This document shows, one piece after another, positions 1 to 7,079 of a stretch of DNA of 7,079 nucleotides; position 1 is the first letter of the stretch; the number at the start of each line of letters is the position of its first letter. The notes below the pieces were generated by a model. It did not search any database. It was not told the DNA's origin and saw only the letters and a list, made by a program, of their open reading frames with translations. The DNA lies in NCBI GenBank assembly GCA_030621275.1, contig JAUXHY010000062.1:1-7079 (forward strand). Reading direction: 5' to 3'. This stretch comes from a bacterium (lineage in GTDB: Bacteria > Fidelibacterota > Marinisomatia > Marinisomatales > JAHJCW01). A program made the position numbers and the translations under genes.

Positions 1-33
1 AGGCCTCTGCTCTACCAACTGAGCTACCGAGCC
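1..33 (-). tRNA. Partial tRNA gene (5' third), probably tRNA-Phe
   Basis: Read on the minus strand from base 33, the sequence gives a canonical tRNA 5' third. The acceptor strand is GGCTCGG (33-27), followed by TA. The D arm has stem GCTC, loop AGTTGGTA and stem GAGC, then A26, the anticodon-stem strand GAGGC, and C32 and T33. The window ends immediately before the anticodon, so the identity cannot be read directly. The GGCTCGG acceptor and the GAGGC-CT context resemble bacterial tRNA-Phe(GAA), so Phe is the best guess and is inference. The gene is divergent from the downstream rdgB. Its 3' two-thirds lie outside the window. Confidence 0.85.
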
Positions 34-63
34 AACGTATAAATTGTCCTACAAATAACGACG

Positions 64-81
64 TGGAAATTATTGTTTCCA
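64..81. repeat. Small inverted repeat in the divergent intergenic gap
   Basis: TGGAAA (64-69) is matched by TTTCCA (76-81) around a 6-base spacer, giving a perfect 6-bp inverted repeat between the divergent tRNA and rdgB genes. Neither strand has a T-run after it, so it is not an intrinsic terminator. It could be a weak operator-like site or chance in AT-rich DNA. Confidence 0.25.
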
Positions 82-98
82 AAACCATAATGCAATGT

Positions 99-128
99 TT
101 TACTATAGTTGAAATCTGAATATATAAT
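99..128 (+). promoter_or_regulatory. Possible sigma-70-type promoter for rdgB
   Basis: A perfect -10 hexamer TATAAT lies at 123-128. An imperfect -35, TTTACT (99-104, 4 of 6 matches to TTGACA), sits 18 bases upstream. Transcription would start near 135, only about 6 bases before the ATG at 141, so the mRNA would be almost leaderless. That agrees with the absence of any Shine-Dalgarno sequence in front of rdgB. The region is AT-rich, so TATAAT can occur by chance, and the organism's promoter consensus is unknown. Confidence 0.3.
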
Positions 129-140
129 TAATTTGTATTA

Positions 141-737
141 ATGAAAAAGATAGTAATAGCGACACATAATCAGCATAAATTGCTTGAAGTAAAGGAAATC
201 CTCAAGGATTTACCGTATCAGTTTATTGGATTGAATAAATTTCCTGATATACCGGAGATTGAAGAAACAGGAAAAACATTATTGGAGAACTCTTTAATAA
301 AAGCAAGAACGGTGCATGAAATAACTGGTTTTCCTACTATGGCAGATGATACGGGATTAGAAGTAAAATACCTGAATGGTGTTCCTGGAGCTAAATCGGC
401 GCGGTATGCCGGTGAAAAGGCTACTAGTAAAGACAATCTAAATAAATTAGTAAAAGATTTGGATGGTGTCCCTTATGGGAAACGCCAAGCACAATTTAGA
501 ACGGTAATTTCATTTGTAACTAATTTAAAGGAACACTGGGTTGAGGGTATTGTTAAAGGTATTATATTGGAAGAATCACGAGGGGACAGCGGATTTGGAT
601 ACGACCCAATTTTCTATATTCCTAAGCTTAAAAAGACTTTTGCAGAATTATCTATGGAGAGAAAAAATAAAATTAGTCATCGTGGACTTGCATTGGAAAA
701 ATTCCGTATACTTTTAGGTAAATTTAACCTCGGTTAA
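141..737 (+). CDS. rdgB: XTP/dITP diphosphatase (RdgB/HAM1 family)
   Basis: This is a cytosolic house-cleaning enzyme. The family hydrolyses non-canonical purine triphosphates (dITP, XTP, ITP) to the monophosphate and pyrophosphate, keeping deaminated bases out of DNA and RNA. The 198 residues match the family's usual length of about 195-205, and the hallmarks appear in order: the nucleotide-binding T8-x-N10-x-x-K13 motif with E16; TGKTLLENSLIKA at 43-55; ADDTGLEV at 68-75 with the catalytic/metal aspartates D69 and D70; NGVPGAKSARYAG at 79-91; GDSGFGYDP at 148-156; and KNKISHRG at 175-182. All expected active-site residues are present. The start is ATG 141, which leaves the N-terminal beta strand KKIVIAT intact, and the stop is TAA at 735-737. 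No Shine-Dalgarno sequence precedes it. sprA follows 95 bases downstream on the same strand, with no terminator between. Confidence 0.97.
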   Translation: MKKIVIATHNQHKLLEVKEILKDLPYQFIGLNKFPDIPEIEETGKTLLENSLIKARTVHEITGFPTMADDTGLEVKYLNGVPGAKSARYAGEKATSKDNLNKLVKDLDGVPYGKRQAQFRTVISFVTNLKEHWVEGIVKGIILEESRGDSGFGYDPIFYIPKLKKTFAELSMERKNKISHRGLALEKFRILLGKFNLG

Positions 738-761
738 CAATTATGAGGAGTAACATATAGA
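734..761 (+). promoter_or_regulatory. Possible promoter for sprA, overlapping the rdgB stop codon
   Basis: TTAACA (734-739, 5 of 6 to TTGACA) and TATAGA (756-761, 4 of 6 to TATAAT) are separated by 16 bases and overlap the rdgB stop codon. A transcript would begin near 767-769, just before the hairpin-forming leader that starts at 771, and that coincidence adds a little weight. The spacing is one base short of the usual 17, and the -10 is weak. sprA could instead be read through from rdgB, since no terminator separates them. Confidence 0.22.
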
Positions 762-770
762 ATCCTATCG

Positions 771-822
771 CTATTTGTTTGAGTGTCTAACGGATAGATA
801 CTAATAATTCAACAACAAATAG
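771..822 (+). promoter_or_regulatory. Structured leader of sprA overlapping its Shine-Dalgarno site
   Basis: CTATTTGTT (771-779) is a perfect 9-bp complement of AACAAATAG (814-822). Between them, AGTGTCTA (782-789) pairs with TAGATACT (795-802) over 8 bp (one G-U) around a 5-base loop, ACGGA. The nested helices make one extended hairpin with an asymmetric internal loop. The 3' arm covers the first two bases of the AGGAG ribosome binding site (821-825). A competing pairing is also possible: TCCTAT (763-768) with ATAGGA (819-824), which covers four of the five. No T-run follows, so it is not a terminator. A translational control role is inference, and I recognise no known riboswitch class. Confidence 0.35.
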
Positions 823-825
823 GAG
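821..825 (+). promoter_or_regulatory. Shine-Dalgarno site that decides the sprA start
   Basis: AGGAG lies 7 bases before an in-frame TTG at 833, which is optimal spacing, and 13 bases before the in-frame ATG at 839, which is long. This favours initiation at TTG 833, adding Met-Asn to the protein. The nearest upstream in-frame stop is TAA at 788-790, and no other ATG, GTG or TTG lies between it and 833. Confidence 0.6.
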
Positions 826-832
826 AACGCCT

Positions 833-3800
833 TTGAACATGGGGCGGACAACCACAATATATTTTATAGTGTTTATCGCTTTTACGATGAATCTGTGTGC
901 ACAATCAACGTTATCCGTTGCAGATAGTAGCAAGAATGTATATTATTCATCACCCTATGTAGTGAATCCTTTTTATTCAATCCCGATTTATGGTTTGCCG
1001 GGAGATTCATTAATAAAATATCGAGGGTTTTTAAAAAGCAATGTTTTTAAACCTCAAATTTCAGTTAAGATTGACGATAATTGGCAATTTATTACAATAA
1101 CGGAAAAAATTAATGGATACACACTCAAGATGCCTTTTATAGCATCCTTTGACTGGTATTTCAAAAATAAGATAAAATTAGACAGCAAATATTATTTTCT
1201 TGAGCGGTTGCCGGTGTCTAAACAAAGTGCCACAATAGACGTACACTCCCAAAGAAAAAAGTCTGTAGAATTAGTGGGAGTTGATCTTGGTGATTTTGGA
1301 CGTGCATCGCTCCGAGTAAATGGGAATGTTACAGTTGCCGGAAAGATGATATATCAAGATCAAGAATTAGTTACTTCAAATATTAATGAAAGCCAAAAAG
1401 CACGCTTCGATATTGATCAAAAACAACATTTGAATATTGAAGGTACCATTGGAGATAGAATAAGTGTATCAATGGATCAGGACTCAGAACGTGATTTTGA
1501 TTGGGAAAATAATATTCGTATAACATATACCGGCAAGGAAGATGAAATCCTCCAAAAGATAGAAGCCGGGAATACATCATTATCTTTGCCGGCAACACAA
1601 TTTGTAACATTTACCGGAAATAATCAGGGATTATTCGGGGTCAAGGCAATCAGTAAAATTGGACCAATTGATGTGACGTCCATTGTTGCAGTTGAACAAA
1701 CAAAAAAAGCAAAACAGAATTATAAGGGTGCCGGACAATCCCAAACTCAAAAAATAAAAGATTATGAATATATAAAAAATCAATATTTCTTTATTCACGA
1801 ATGGTTTCGAAATGGTATTTCTACATCTGTCAATGGTAGACCAATTGCATTACCATCATATTATCCATTGGATAATGAAGGACGTCATTTGAGAGGGGAA
1901 TTTCAAGTAGCAGATTTTGAATTATATAAACTTGATATATCAAATAATCCTGCTGCTGATGTCGGTACAGCGTATATAGATCCTGCCAATCAGAACGAAA
2001 ATGCTACCTATAACAAAGAAGGCACTTTTTTACGTATGGAACGTGATATTGATTATTCTCTAAGTGTAGATTTAGGATATATTCGTTTAAGGAGTCGCAG
2101 CCAAGACCAAATACTTGCCTGTACGTATAATTTAGTTGATACATTAGGAGTTACAGTATTAACAGTTGGACACGGTCTAATAGAGAGTGATTCCACACTT
2201 GTAATGAAAATGCTAAAACCGCAATCCCCTCACCCTAATCATCCAACTTGGGATTTAATGTTTAAAAATGTATATAATTTAGGAGCAACAAATATCGATT
2301 CTACAGGATTTGCCGTCCGTATTATTAATAATCGTGCTACAGTAGAAAGTGATCGAGACGCAACGGGTACCTATATTAATCAATTTGGTTTAGATAATAA
2401 AAATGAGAACGGTGCAAAAATACCTGACGAAAAAATTGATATTGATAATATTGTTTTTTTGAATTTCGGAGAAATGCATTTTCCCGCCTTATTACCTTTC
2501 GTATCTGCAGATAGTATTGAAGGTGGAAATGCTAACGAAGATTTGGCAAGCTTGCTTGGTGAAGGTAAAATGTATACATCTACAGTGCATTCGGACTATA
2601 CCGGAGATAGTAGATTTACCATTGAAGCTGATTACTCAAATCTTAGTTCAACAATTAATTTAGGATTTATGATAGTTGAAGGAAGCGAGGAAGTTTTTGA
2701 GGATGGTCAAAAACTAGAAAAAAATATAGATTATACAATTGATTATTTTTCTGGAACAATTAATATTATTAAACAAAATATTAATCCAAATGCTGATATT
2801 AATGTTAATTATGAGAAAAATGAGTTGGTCAGTTTTGATAAGAAAGTGATTTTAGGTAGTCGTGCTCAAATGGATATTGGCGAAAATGCTTTTATTGGTG
2901 CCACTGCTCTATATTATAATCAATCAGTGATTGATGAAAAAATAGAAGTTGGGTATGAACCAATGCGGAATTTTATTTGGGATATTAACGGACGATTTGG
3001 AAAAGATTTAGATCGTCTTACGTACTATCTTGATCGTTTACCGTTTATAAAAACGGATGCCATATCATCATTTTCAATTGAGGGTGAATTTGCACAAGTA
3101 TTTCCTAATCCTAATTCTGTGTCAAATTCTGCCACCGGCGATGATAATGGATTGGCATATATCGACGATTTTGAAGGATCCAAAAGAAGCAATAGTCCTA
3201 GTGTAATGTATAAGAATTGGGAATTGTCATCTGCCCCGATTGATATTGCAACAGGTATGACTTATAGACAAAAGAACCGAGCAAAAATGTATTGGTATAA
3301 CCCTTTTGGTGATGTTAGTACAAAGAGTATTTGGCCTCAACAGTCCACATCTACACAAGAGGGTAATACTACAGTTAAAATATTAGTACTAAATTATAAA
3401 TCTCAACCTTATCAAGAGGGAGTAGAAAAAGATTCTTTATGGGCTGGTATTATATCGCCGTTTTATTCAGGAAGTTATGATCAAACTCAAAGCAAATTCT
3501 TTGAAATTTGGTTAAAAGGAAATGAGGGGAATTTAACCGTTGATCTTGGGAAAATTAGCGAAGATTGGAATAGTGATGGTTTTCTTAATACTGAAGACAA
3601 AGCCGAAGCGGGATTTGTTCAAGGGAATGGTATTTTAGATAATGGAGAAGATTTGGGGTTAGATGGAGCTAGGGATGAATATGAAGATGGCTGGGGTGGT
3701 TCTTTAGATTCAACTGGTTTGAATTTTCAACAATACCTTGCAACGGGTGAAACTATATTAATTAATCCCGATGTAGAAGATATAGAAGATCCAAACAGTG

Positions 3801-6800
3801 ATAATTGGTTTTACGACGATAATAAAGATGTATATAATTATAAAAGAATTAATGGTACACAAGGAAATACAAATGCTGTAGGAGGTAGATATCCCGATAC
3901 GGAAGACTTGGATGGCTCAGGATTTCTTGATAAAACTAACAATTATTTTTCTAAAACATTTCCTTTAGATCAGTCAAAATATTTTGTTACTGAAACGGAA
4001 GAAGATGATGGTACGCCAACCGGTTGGCAATTATTTAGGATTCCACTTACCCATTTTGAGAAAATCAATAATGTTGATTGGAGCGAAATTCGCTACATCC
4101 GTTTAGTATGGTCAGGTGTTGATGAAACTTCTGAGTTAGGAATTGCTAAAATTGAATTAGTTGGAAATGATTGGCAAGAATTAGGCATAGCAGAGGTTCA
4201 GTCCGATGTTTTCACAAAATCCGACAGCGCATTTGCTATAACTGTTATAAATACTGAAGACAATCCTGAATACAGCCCACCTAAAGGTGTAAAAGGGGAA
4301 TATAATCCAATTTATGGTACACGTTCCAAGGAACAATCTTTAGTATTAAAGTTTGAGGATTTACCTGCCAATAATAAAGGTGCTGCTAAAAAAACCTTAT
4401 TTTCTTTAACTGGAGAACGTGCCCAAAGTTATCTTACTTATGATAAATTAAAAATGTATGTCTATGGCGATGGAAATCAATGGATTGGTTCACAAGATAC
4501 AGACGTAGAATTATTCTTGCAGTTTGGTTTGGGCGATCAATATTATGAAATCACTCAACCTGTTTATAGTGGCTGGGACGAGGAGCTTGATAGAAATGCT
4601 GTAAACATTGATTTGAATTGGTTAACTAAGTTAAAACTGCAGGATTCTACTAGTATTGAAAAAATTAATGACACAGATATTTTCAAAGATTCATCAGATG
4701 TTAAACAATACTTTTTTTCTGATGAACAAGGAGTCTTAACAGGAAAAAAAATTGTAATTAAAGGCGAACCAGCCATATCTAGAATTCAAAATTTTATTGT
4801 TGGAATTAGAAATAATGCAAATGAGCCAATTACCGGTCAAGTTTGGATAGATGAGTTAAGGTTGAGTGGTGTTAAAAAAGAAAAAGGTGTGGCAATGCGC
4901 GTTCAGTCCAATTTGCAGTTGGCTGATTTTGGTAAGACATCAGTTATTTTTAGCCGGAAGGATGCTAATTTTCATGTACTACAACAGCGCTTAGGAACAA
5001 ATAAAACTAATCAAAATATTCGTGTAAATACTAACTTACAAATGCAAAAATTCTTGCCTGAATCTTGGGGTTTATCCATTCCGATGAATATATCTTATTC
5101 TAATTCGAGTAATCGTCCCAAATATTATCCGGGTTCCGATGCACGAGTAAATACATCAGCTGTGCCGGATTCAATAATAGATAAATCAGAAGTTGTAAGT
5201 ATTAGCACTACCTTTGCAAAAAAACGAAAATCAAAAAATAAATGGATTAAATATACAATTGATGATATTACTGGTAGTTTTTCTTCAAATAAAACACTTA
5301 CATCAAATGAAATAATGAAGCAAGTCAAGAACGAATCGTATACGGGAAAATTGGCGTATAGTCATGCCTTTCCTAGAGATAATTTTTTCAAACCATTAAA
5401 GTGGTTAAAAATTGTACCCTTGTTTGGTGAAAAATTAAGTGAGACTAACTTTTACTATACACCAAGCAGTCTGAATGCAGGAATTGATTTTTCAGAAAAA
5501 TTAATTCAAAAAGATTCCAGAGCGGGTGGTAGATCACCTGACGAATATAATTTAGGTTTAAACCGAACTGTAAATTTTGTTTATAAAATAACTGATAATT
5601 TAGAAGCAAAATATAGTAGCGTCACAAAAAGTGATATGGATGAATTTCGTGCACAGGTAATAAAAGCTTTACAAGATTGGAATCCCGGAGTCATCACCAA
5701 TACTAATGAAAATTTAAACACAACATTTAATCCGGTTATTGCGGAATGGTTAAAACCTAATTTCACATATTCTGCCTTATACCGATGGGATCAACCTCGC
5801 AGTAGTACAATAAACGGTGCAAATATCGGAACGCAGTTGCGTTTTTCATCAAATCTTTCTTTAAATATGGTATCGATACTTGAAACAGTCTATAAACCAA
5901 AAAAGGAAACTAGAAAGCGTAGTGAACCTGAATCAAAAAGAAGACAGCGACGAATCACTGAAAACAAAGAAATAAGTGGCTATACAGAAGAAGCCAAAGA
6001 AAGCGGACGCAACAGAATATTGGAAGAAGAACAAGATGAAACTTCTTCTGTAAAAGATAAACAAGCAAAAGAAAAAGTTATAATAGAGGCAGATGATGAA
6101 AAACCTAAAACTAATGTGTTAGCGGGTTTCCATAAAATATTGAAAAAAATCAATCCTATTAATATGACATATTCTTCCAACTTAAATCGTACCGGAGTAG
6201 GGGTACAAGGCGAAGTACCAGCCGGATACAAATTTGGTTGGTTGCCAGATCATGGTTTACAGCATTCTGAGAGTGTCGGTACAAATACTGGACAATGGAA
6301 TTTAATTCGTAATCTATCATTAAGATCGGGATTTTCGATTTCAACAAAAGCAAATATTAATCTAAACTATGTTCAAGAACTAGGTATTAATCGTAGCGGT
6401 GGCACGGATTTAGAATTACATTCGCTGTCACGCAATTACTTTGCATACGGTGAAAAATTAGATAAGGGTTTGCCATTTACGAGTTGGACTATGCGTGTTA
6501 CAGGATTAGAAAAATGGCCACTATTAAAGAAATTTGCTAAATCTGCTTCTCTTGAACATGCTTTTTCCGGTAAAGAAGTTCGGTCGTGGAAAATTGAAGG
6601 TGCAGGGAATATTCCAACTACTGAATTTTTTGGTATTGCAGATTTTTCTAATAGCTATTCAGATTATTTGGTGCAATCACGCGTTAATTCGAGTTATTCA
6701 CCGTTAATAGGAGTAACAATGTCACTTCCGAAAGGAATTTCGTTGAATATAAGGCACAATTTGAGCAAAACTGCCAAAAAAAGTCCAACAGGTTTGACCT

Positions 6801-7079
6801 TAAAAAAGGAACAATCGATAAGTATGAGTTCAAATTATGTCCATAAAGGAGGATTTACAATTCCTTTACCATTTTTTGATAATTATAAGATTCAAAATAC
6901 AATGAACTTCACATTAAATGCCGATTATAATTCAAGTCAAACATTAGCGACAAAAAACAACACAACTTTAACCGAAACCGGTTATAATAAAAGTTGGAAA
7001 ACTGGTTTAAGAATTTCATATTCGTTTTCATCACGTATAACAGGTGCTGTAATTTTGGAATATCGTGAAAGTGATTCTA
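833..7079 (+). CDS. sprA: T9SS outer-membrane translocon SprA (Sov), 3' end cut by the window
   Basis: SprA is the T9SS translocon, a 36-strand single-chain beta-barrel that passes folded cargo across the outer membrane and is needed for gliding in motile relatives. Residue numbers count from ATG 839; TTG 833 is preferred because of its AGGAG spacing. A signal peptide is visible: basic R3, hydrophobic core IYFIVFIAF, and a likely signal peptidase I cut after LCA21 before QS. L19 before C20 argues against a lipobox. SprA-type motifs follow in order: DRISVSMDQDSERDFDWEN (206-224), KEDEILQKIEAGN (232-244), GLFGVKA (263-269), FPALLPF (548-554), DYTIDYFSGT (631-640), AYIDDFEGS (773-781), SIWP (829-832), DLGKISED (902-909), PDTEDLDG (1019-1026), EQSL (1165-1168), VWIDELR (1335-1341), FYYTPSS (1538-1544), GLEK (1889-1892) and YSPLIGV (1952-1958). 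Beta-rich alternation fills the C-terminal half. The frame is open for 2,080 codons, and an estimated few tens of residues are missing. Known partners (PorV, Plug) are not in the window. Confidence 0.93.
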   Translation, partial: MNMGRTTTIYFIVFIAFTMNLCAQSTLSVADSSKNVYYSSPYVVNPFYSIPIYGLPGDSLIKYRGFLKSNVFKPQISVKIDDNWQFITITEKINGYTLKMPFIASFDWYFKNKIKLDSKYYFLERLPVSKQSATIDVHSQRKKSVELVGVDLGDFGRASLRVNGNVTVAGKMIYQDQELVTSNINESQKARFDIDQKQHLNIEGTIGDRISVSMDQDSERDFDWENNIRITYTGKEDEILQKIEAGNTSLSLPATQFVTFTGNNQGLFGVKAISKIGPIDVTSIVAVEQTKKAKQNYKGAGQSQTQKIKDYEYIKNQYFFIHEWFRNGISTSVNGRPIALPSYYPLDNEGRHLRGEFQVADFELYKLDISNNPAADVGTAYIDPANQNENATYNKEGTFLRMERDIDYSLSVDLGYIRLRSRSQDQILACTYNLVDTLGVTVLTVGHGLIESDSTLVMKMLKPQSPHPNHPTWDLMFKNVYNLGATNIDSTGFAVRIINNRATVESDRDATGTYINQFGLDNKNENGAKIPDEKIDIDNIVFLNFGEMHFPALLPFVSADSIEGGNANEDLASLLGEGKMYTSTVHSDYTGDSRFTIEADYSNLSSTINLGFMIVEGSEEVFEDGQKLEKNIDYTIDYFSGTINIIKQNINPNADINVNYEKNELVSFDKKVILGSRAQMDIGENAFIGATALYYNQSVIDEKIEVGYEPMRNFIWDINGRFGKDLDRLTYYLDRLPFIKTDAISSFSIEGEFAQVFPNPNSVSNSATGDDNGLAYIDDFEGSKRSNSPSVMYKNWELSSAPIDIATGMTYRQKNRAKMYWYNPFGDVSTKSIWPQQSTSTQEGNTTVKILVLNYKSQPYQEGVEKDSLWAGIISPFYSGSYDQTQSKFFEIWLKGNEGNLTVDLGKISEDWNSDGFLNTEDKAEAGFVQGNGILDNGEDLGLDGARDEYEDGWGGSLDSTGLNFQQYLATGETILINPDVEDIEDPNSDNWFYDDNKDVYNYKRINGTQGNTNAVGGRYPDTEDLDGSGFLDKTNNYFSKTFPLDQSKYFVTETEEDDGTPTGWQLFRIPLTHFEKINNVDWSEIRYIRLVWSGVDETSELGIAKIELVGNDWQELGIAEVQSDVFTKSDSAFAITVINTEDNPEYSPPKGVKGEYNPIYGTRSKEQSLVLKFEDLPANNKGAAKKTLFSLTGERAQSYLTYDKLKMYVYGDGNQWIGSQDTDVELFLQFGLGDQYYEITQPVYSGWDEELDRNAVNIDLNWLTKLKLQDSTSIEKINDTDIFKDSSDVKQYFFSDEQGVLTGKKIVIKGEPAISRIQNFIVGIRNNANEPITGQVWIDELRLSGVKKEKGVAMRVQSNLQLADFGKTSVIFSRKDANFHVLQQRLGTNKTNQNIRVNTNLQMQKFLPESWGLSIPMNISYSNSSNRPKYYPGSDARVNTSAVPDSIIDKSEVVSISTTFAKKRKSKNKWIKYTIDDITGSFSSNKTLTSNEIMKQVKNESYTGKLAYSHAFPRDNFFKPLKWLKIVPLFGEKLSETNFYYTPSSLNAGIDFSEKLIQKDSRAGGRSPDEYNLGLNRTVNFVYKITDNLEAKYSSVTKSDMDEFRAQVIKALQDWNPGVITNTNENLNTTFNPVIAEWLKPNFTYSALYRWDQPRSSTINGANIGTQLRFSSNLSLNMVSILETVYKPKKETRKRSEPESKRRQRRITENKEISGYTEEAKESGRNRILEEEQDETSSVKDKQAKEKVIIEADDEKPKTNVLAGFHKILKKINPINMTYSSNLNRTGVGVQGEVPAGYKFGWLPDHGLQHSESVGTNTGQWNLIRNLSLRSGFSISTKANINLNYVQELGINRSGGTDLELHSLSRNYFAYGEKLDKGLPFTSWTMRVTGLEKWPLLKKFAKSASLEHAFSGKEVRSWKIEGAGNIPTTEFFGIADFSNSYSDYLVQSRVNSSYSPLIGVTMSLPKGISLNIRHNLSKTAKKSPTGLTLKKEQSISMSSNYVHKGGFTIPLPFFDNYKIQNTMNFTLNADYNSSQTLATKNNTTLTETGYNKSWKTGLRISYSFSSRITGAVILEYRESDS

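Noticed and set aside
218..436. Minus-strand open frame inside rdgB
   Set aside because: It lies wholly antisense to a well-supported enzyme gene, has no ribosome binding site I can see and shows no recognisable motif; it is a shadow frame.
743..760. A five-codon mini-frame (ATG 743 to TAG 758) containing GAGGAG at 745-750, possibly a leader peptide or orphan ribosome binding site
   Set aside because: It is too short, has no Shine-Dalgarno of its own and no regulatory codon run. The GAGGAG has no start codon at a workable distance downstream.
782..813. Intrinsic terminator after rdgB
   Set aside because: The 782-802 hairpin has a weak AT-rich stem and no following T-run, so it does not meet the pattern of a terminator.
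888..904. Lipoprotein signal (C20 in the signal peptide)
   Set aside because: The residue before the cysteine is leucine and the one before that is asparagine, which does not fit a lipobox; cleavage after A21 by signal peptidase I is more likely.
1383..1610. Minus-strand open frame of 75 codons within sprA
   Set aside because: It is antisense to conserved SprA N-terminal motifs, and its low-complexity hydrophobic translation follows from the AT-rich coding strand.
4703..4751. Homopolymer runs (7 T near 4712-4718, 8 A near 4744-4751) as possible frameshift or sequencing error sites in sprA
   Set aside because: The reading frame and SprA-like motifs continue unchanged on both sides, so no frame shift is present.
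4564..6353. Five further minus-strand open frames of 61-83 codons within sprA
   Set aside because: All are antisense to a continuous 2,080-codon frame with family motifs throughout; none has a convincing start signal or family resemblance.

Overview
The window holds the edge of a tRNA gene and two protein genes from an AT-rich genome of the Fibrobacterota-Chlorobiota-Bacteroidota (FCB) type. The strongest clue to lineage is a giant gene filling about 88% of the window. It encodes SprA (Sov), the outer-membrane channel of the type IX secretion system (T9SS), which is essentially confined to Bacteroidota and relatives. The protein looks more compact than the roughly 2,300-2,400 residue SprA of Flavobacterium and Porphyromonas, carries acidic calcium-type loops, and is preceded by a good Shine-Dalgarno site, which true Bacteroidota seldom use. 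A deep-branching FCB lineage (for example a Marinimicrobia-like or Ignavibacteria-like group) therefore seems more likely than a classical Bacteroidota species, but this is inference.

Layout: (1) 1-33, minus strand, the 5' third of a tRNA gene, cut by the window edge exactly before the anticodon and probably tRNA-Phe. (2) 34-140, a divergent intergenic gap with a weak promoter for the next gene and a small inverted repeat. (3) 141-737, plus strand, a complete rdgB/HAM1-type XTP/dITP diphosphatase. (4) 738-832, a 95-base gap with no terminator, a possible promoter, and a foldable leader that overlaps the ribosome binding site. (5) 833-7079, plus strand, sprA, open to the window end with its last C-terminal residues missing. 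I translated it codon by codon and found no in-frame stop or frameshift.

rdgB is housekeeping (nucleotide pool sanitation) and sprA is an envelope secretion gene. They share a strand and a short gap, so co-transcription is possible, but no functional link is evident. The other open frames inside sprA and rdgB on the minus strand are shadows. I see no mobile element, CRISPR array or new multi-gene system. The points worth a second look are the lineage-specific features of SprA (calcium-type loops and a 72-residue charged insert) and the structured leader in front of it.
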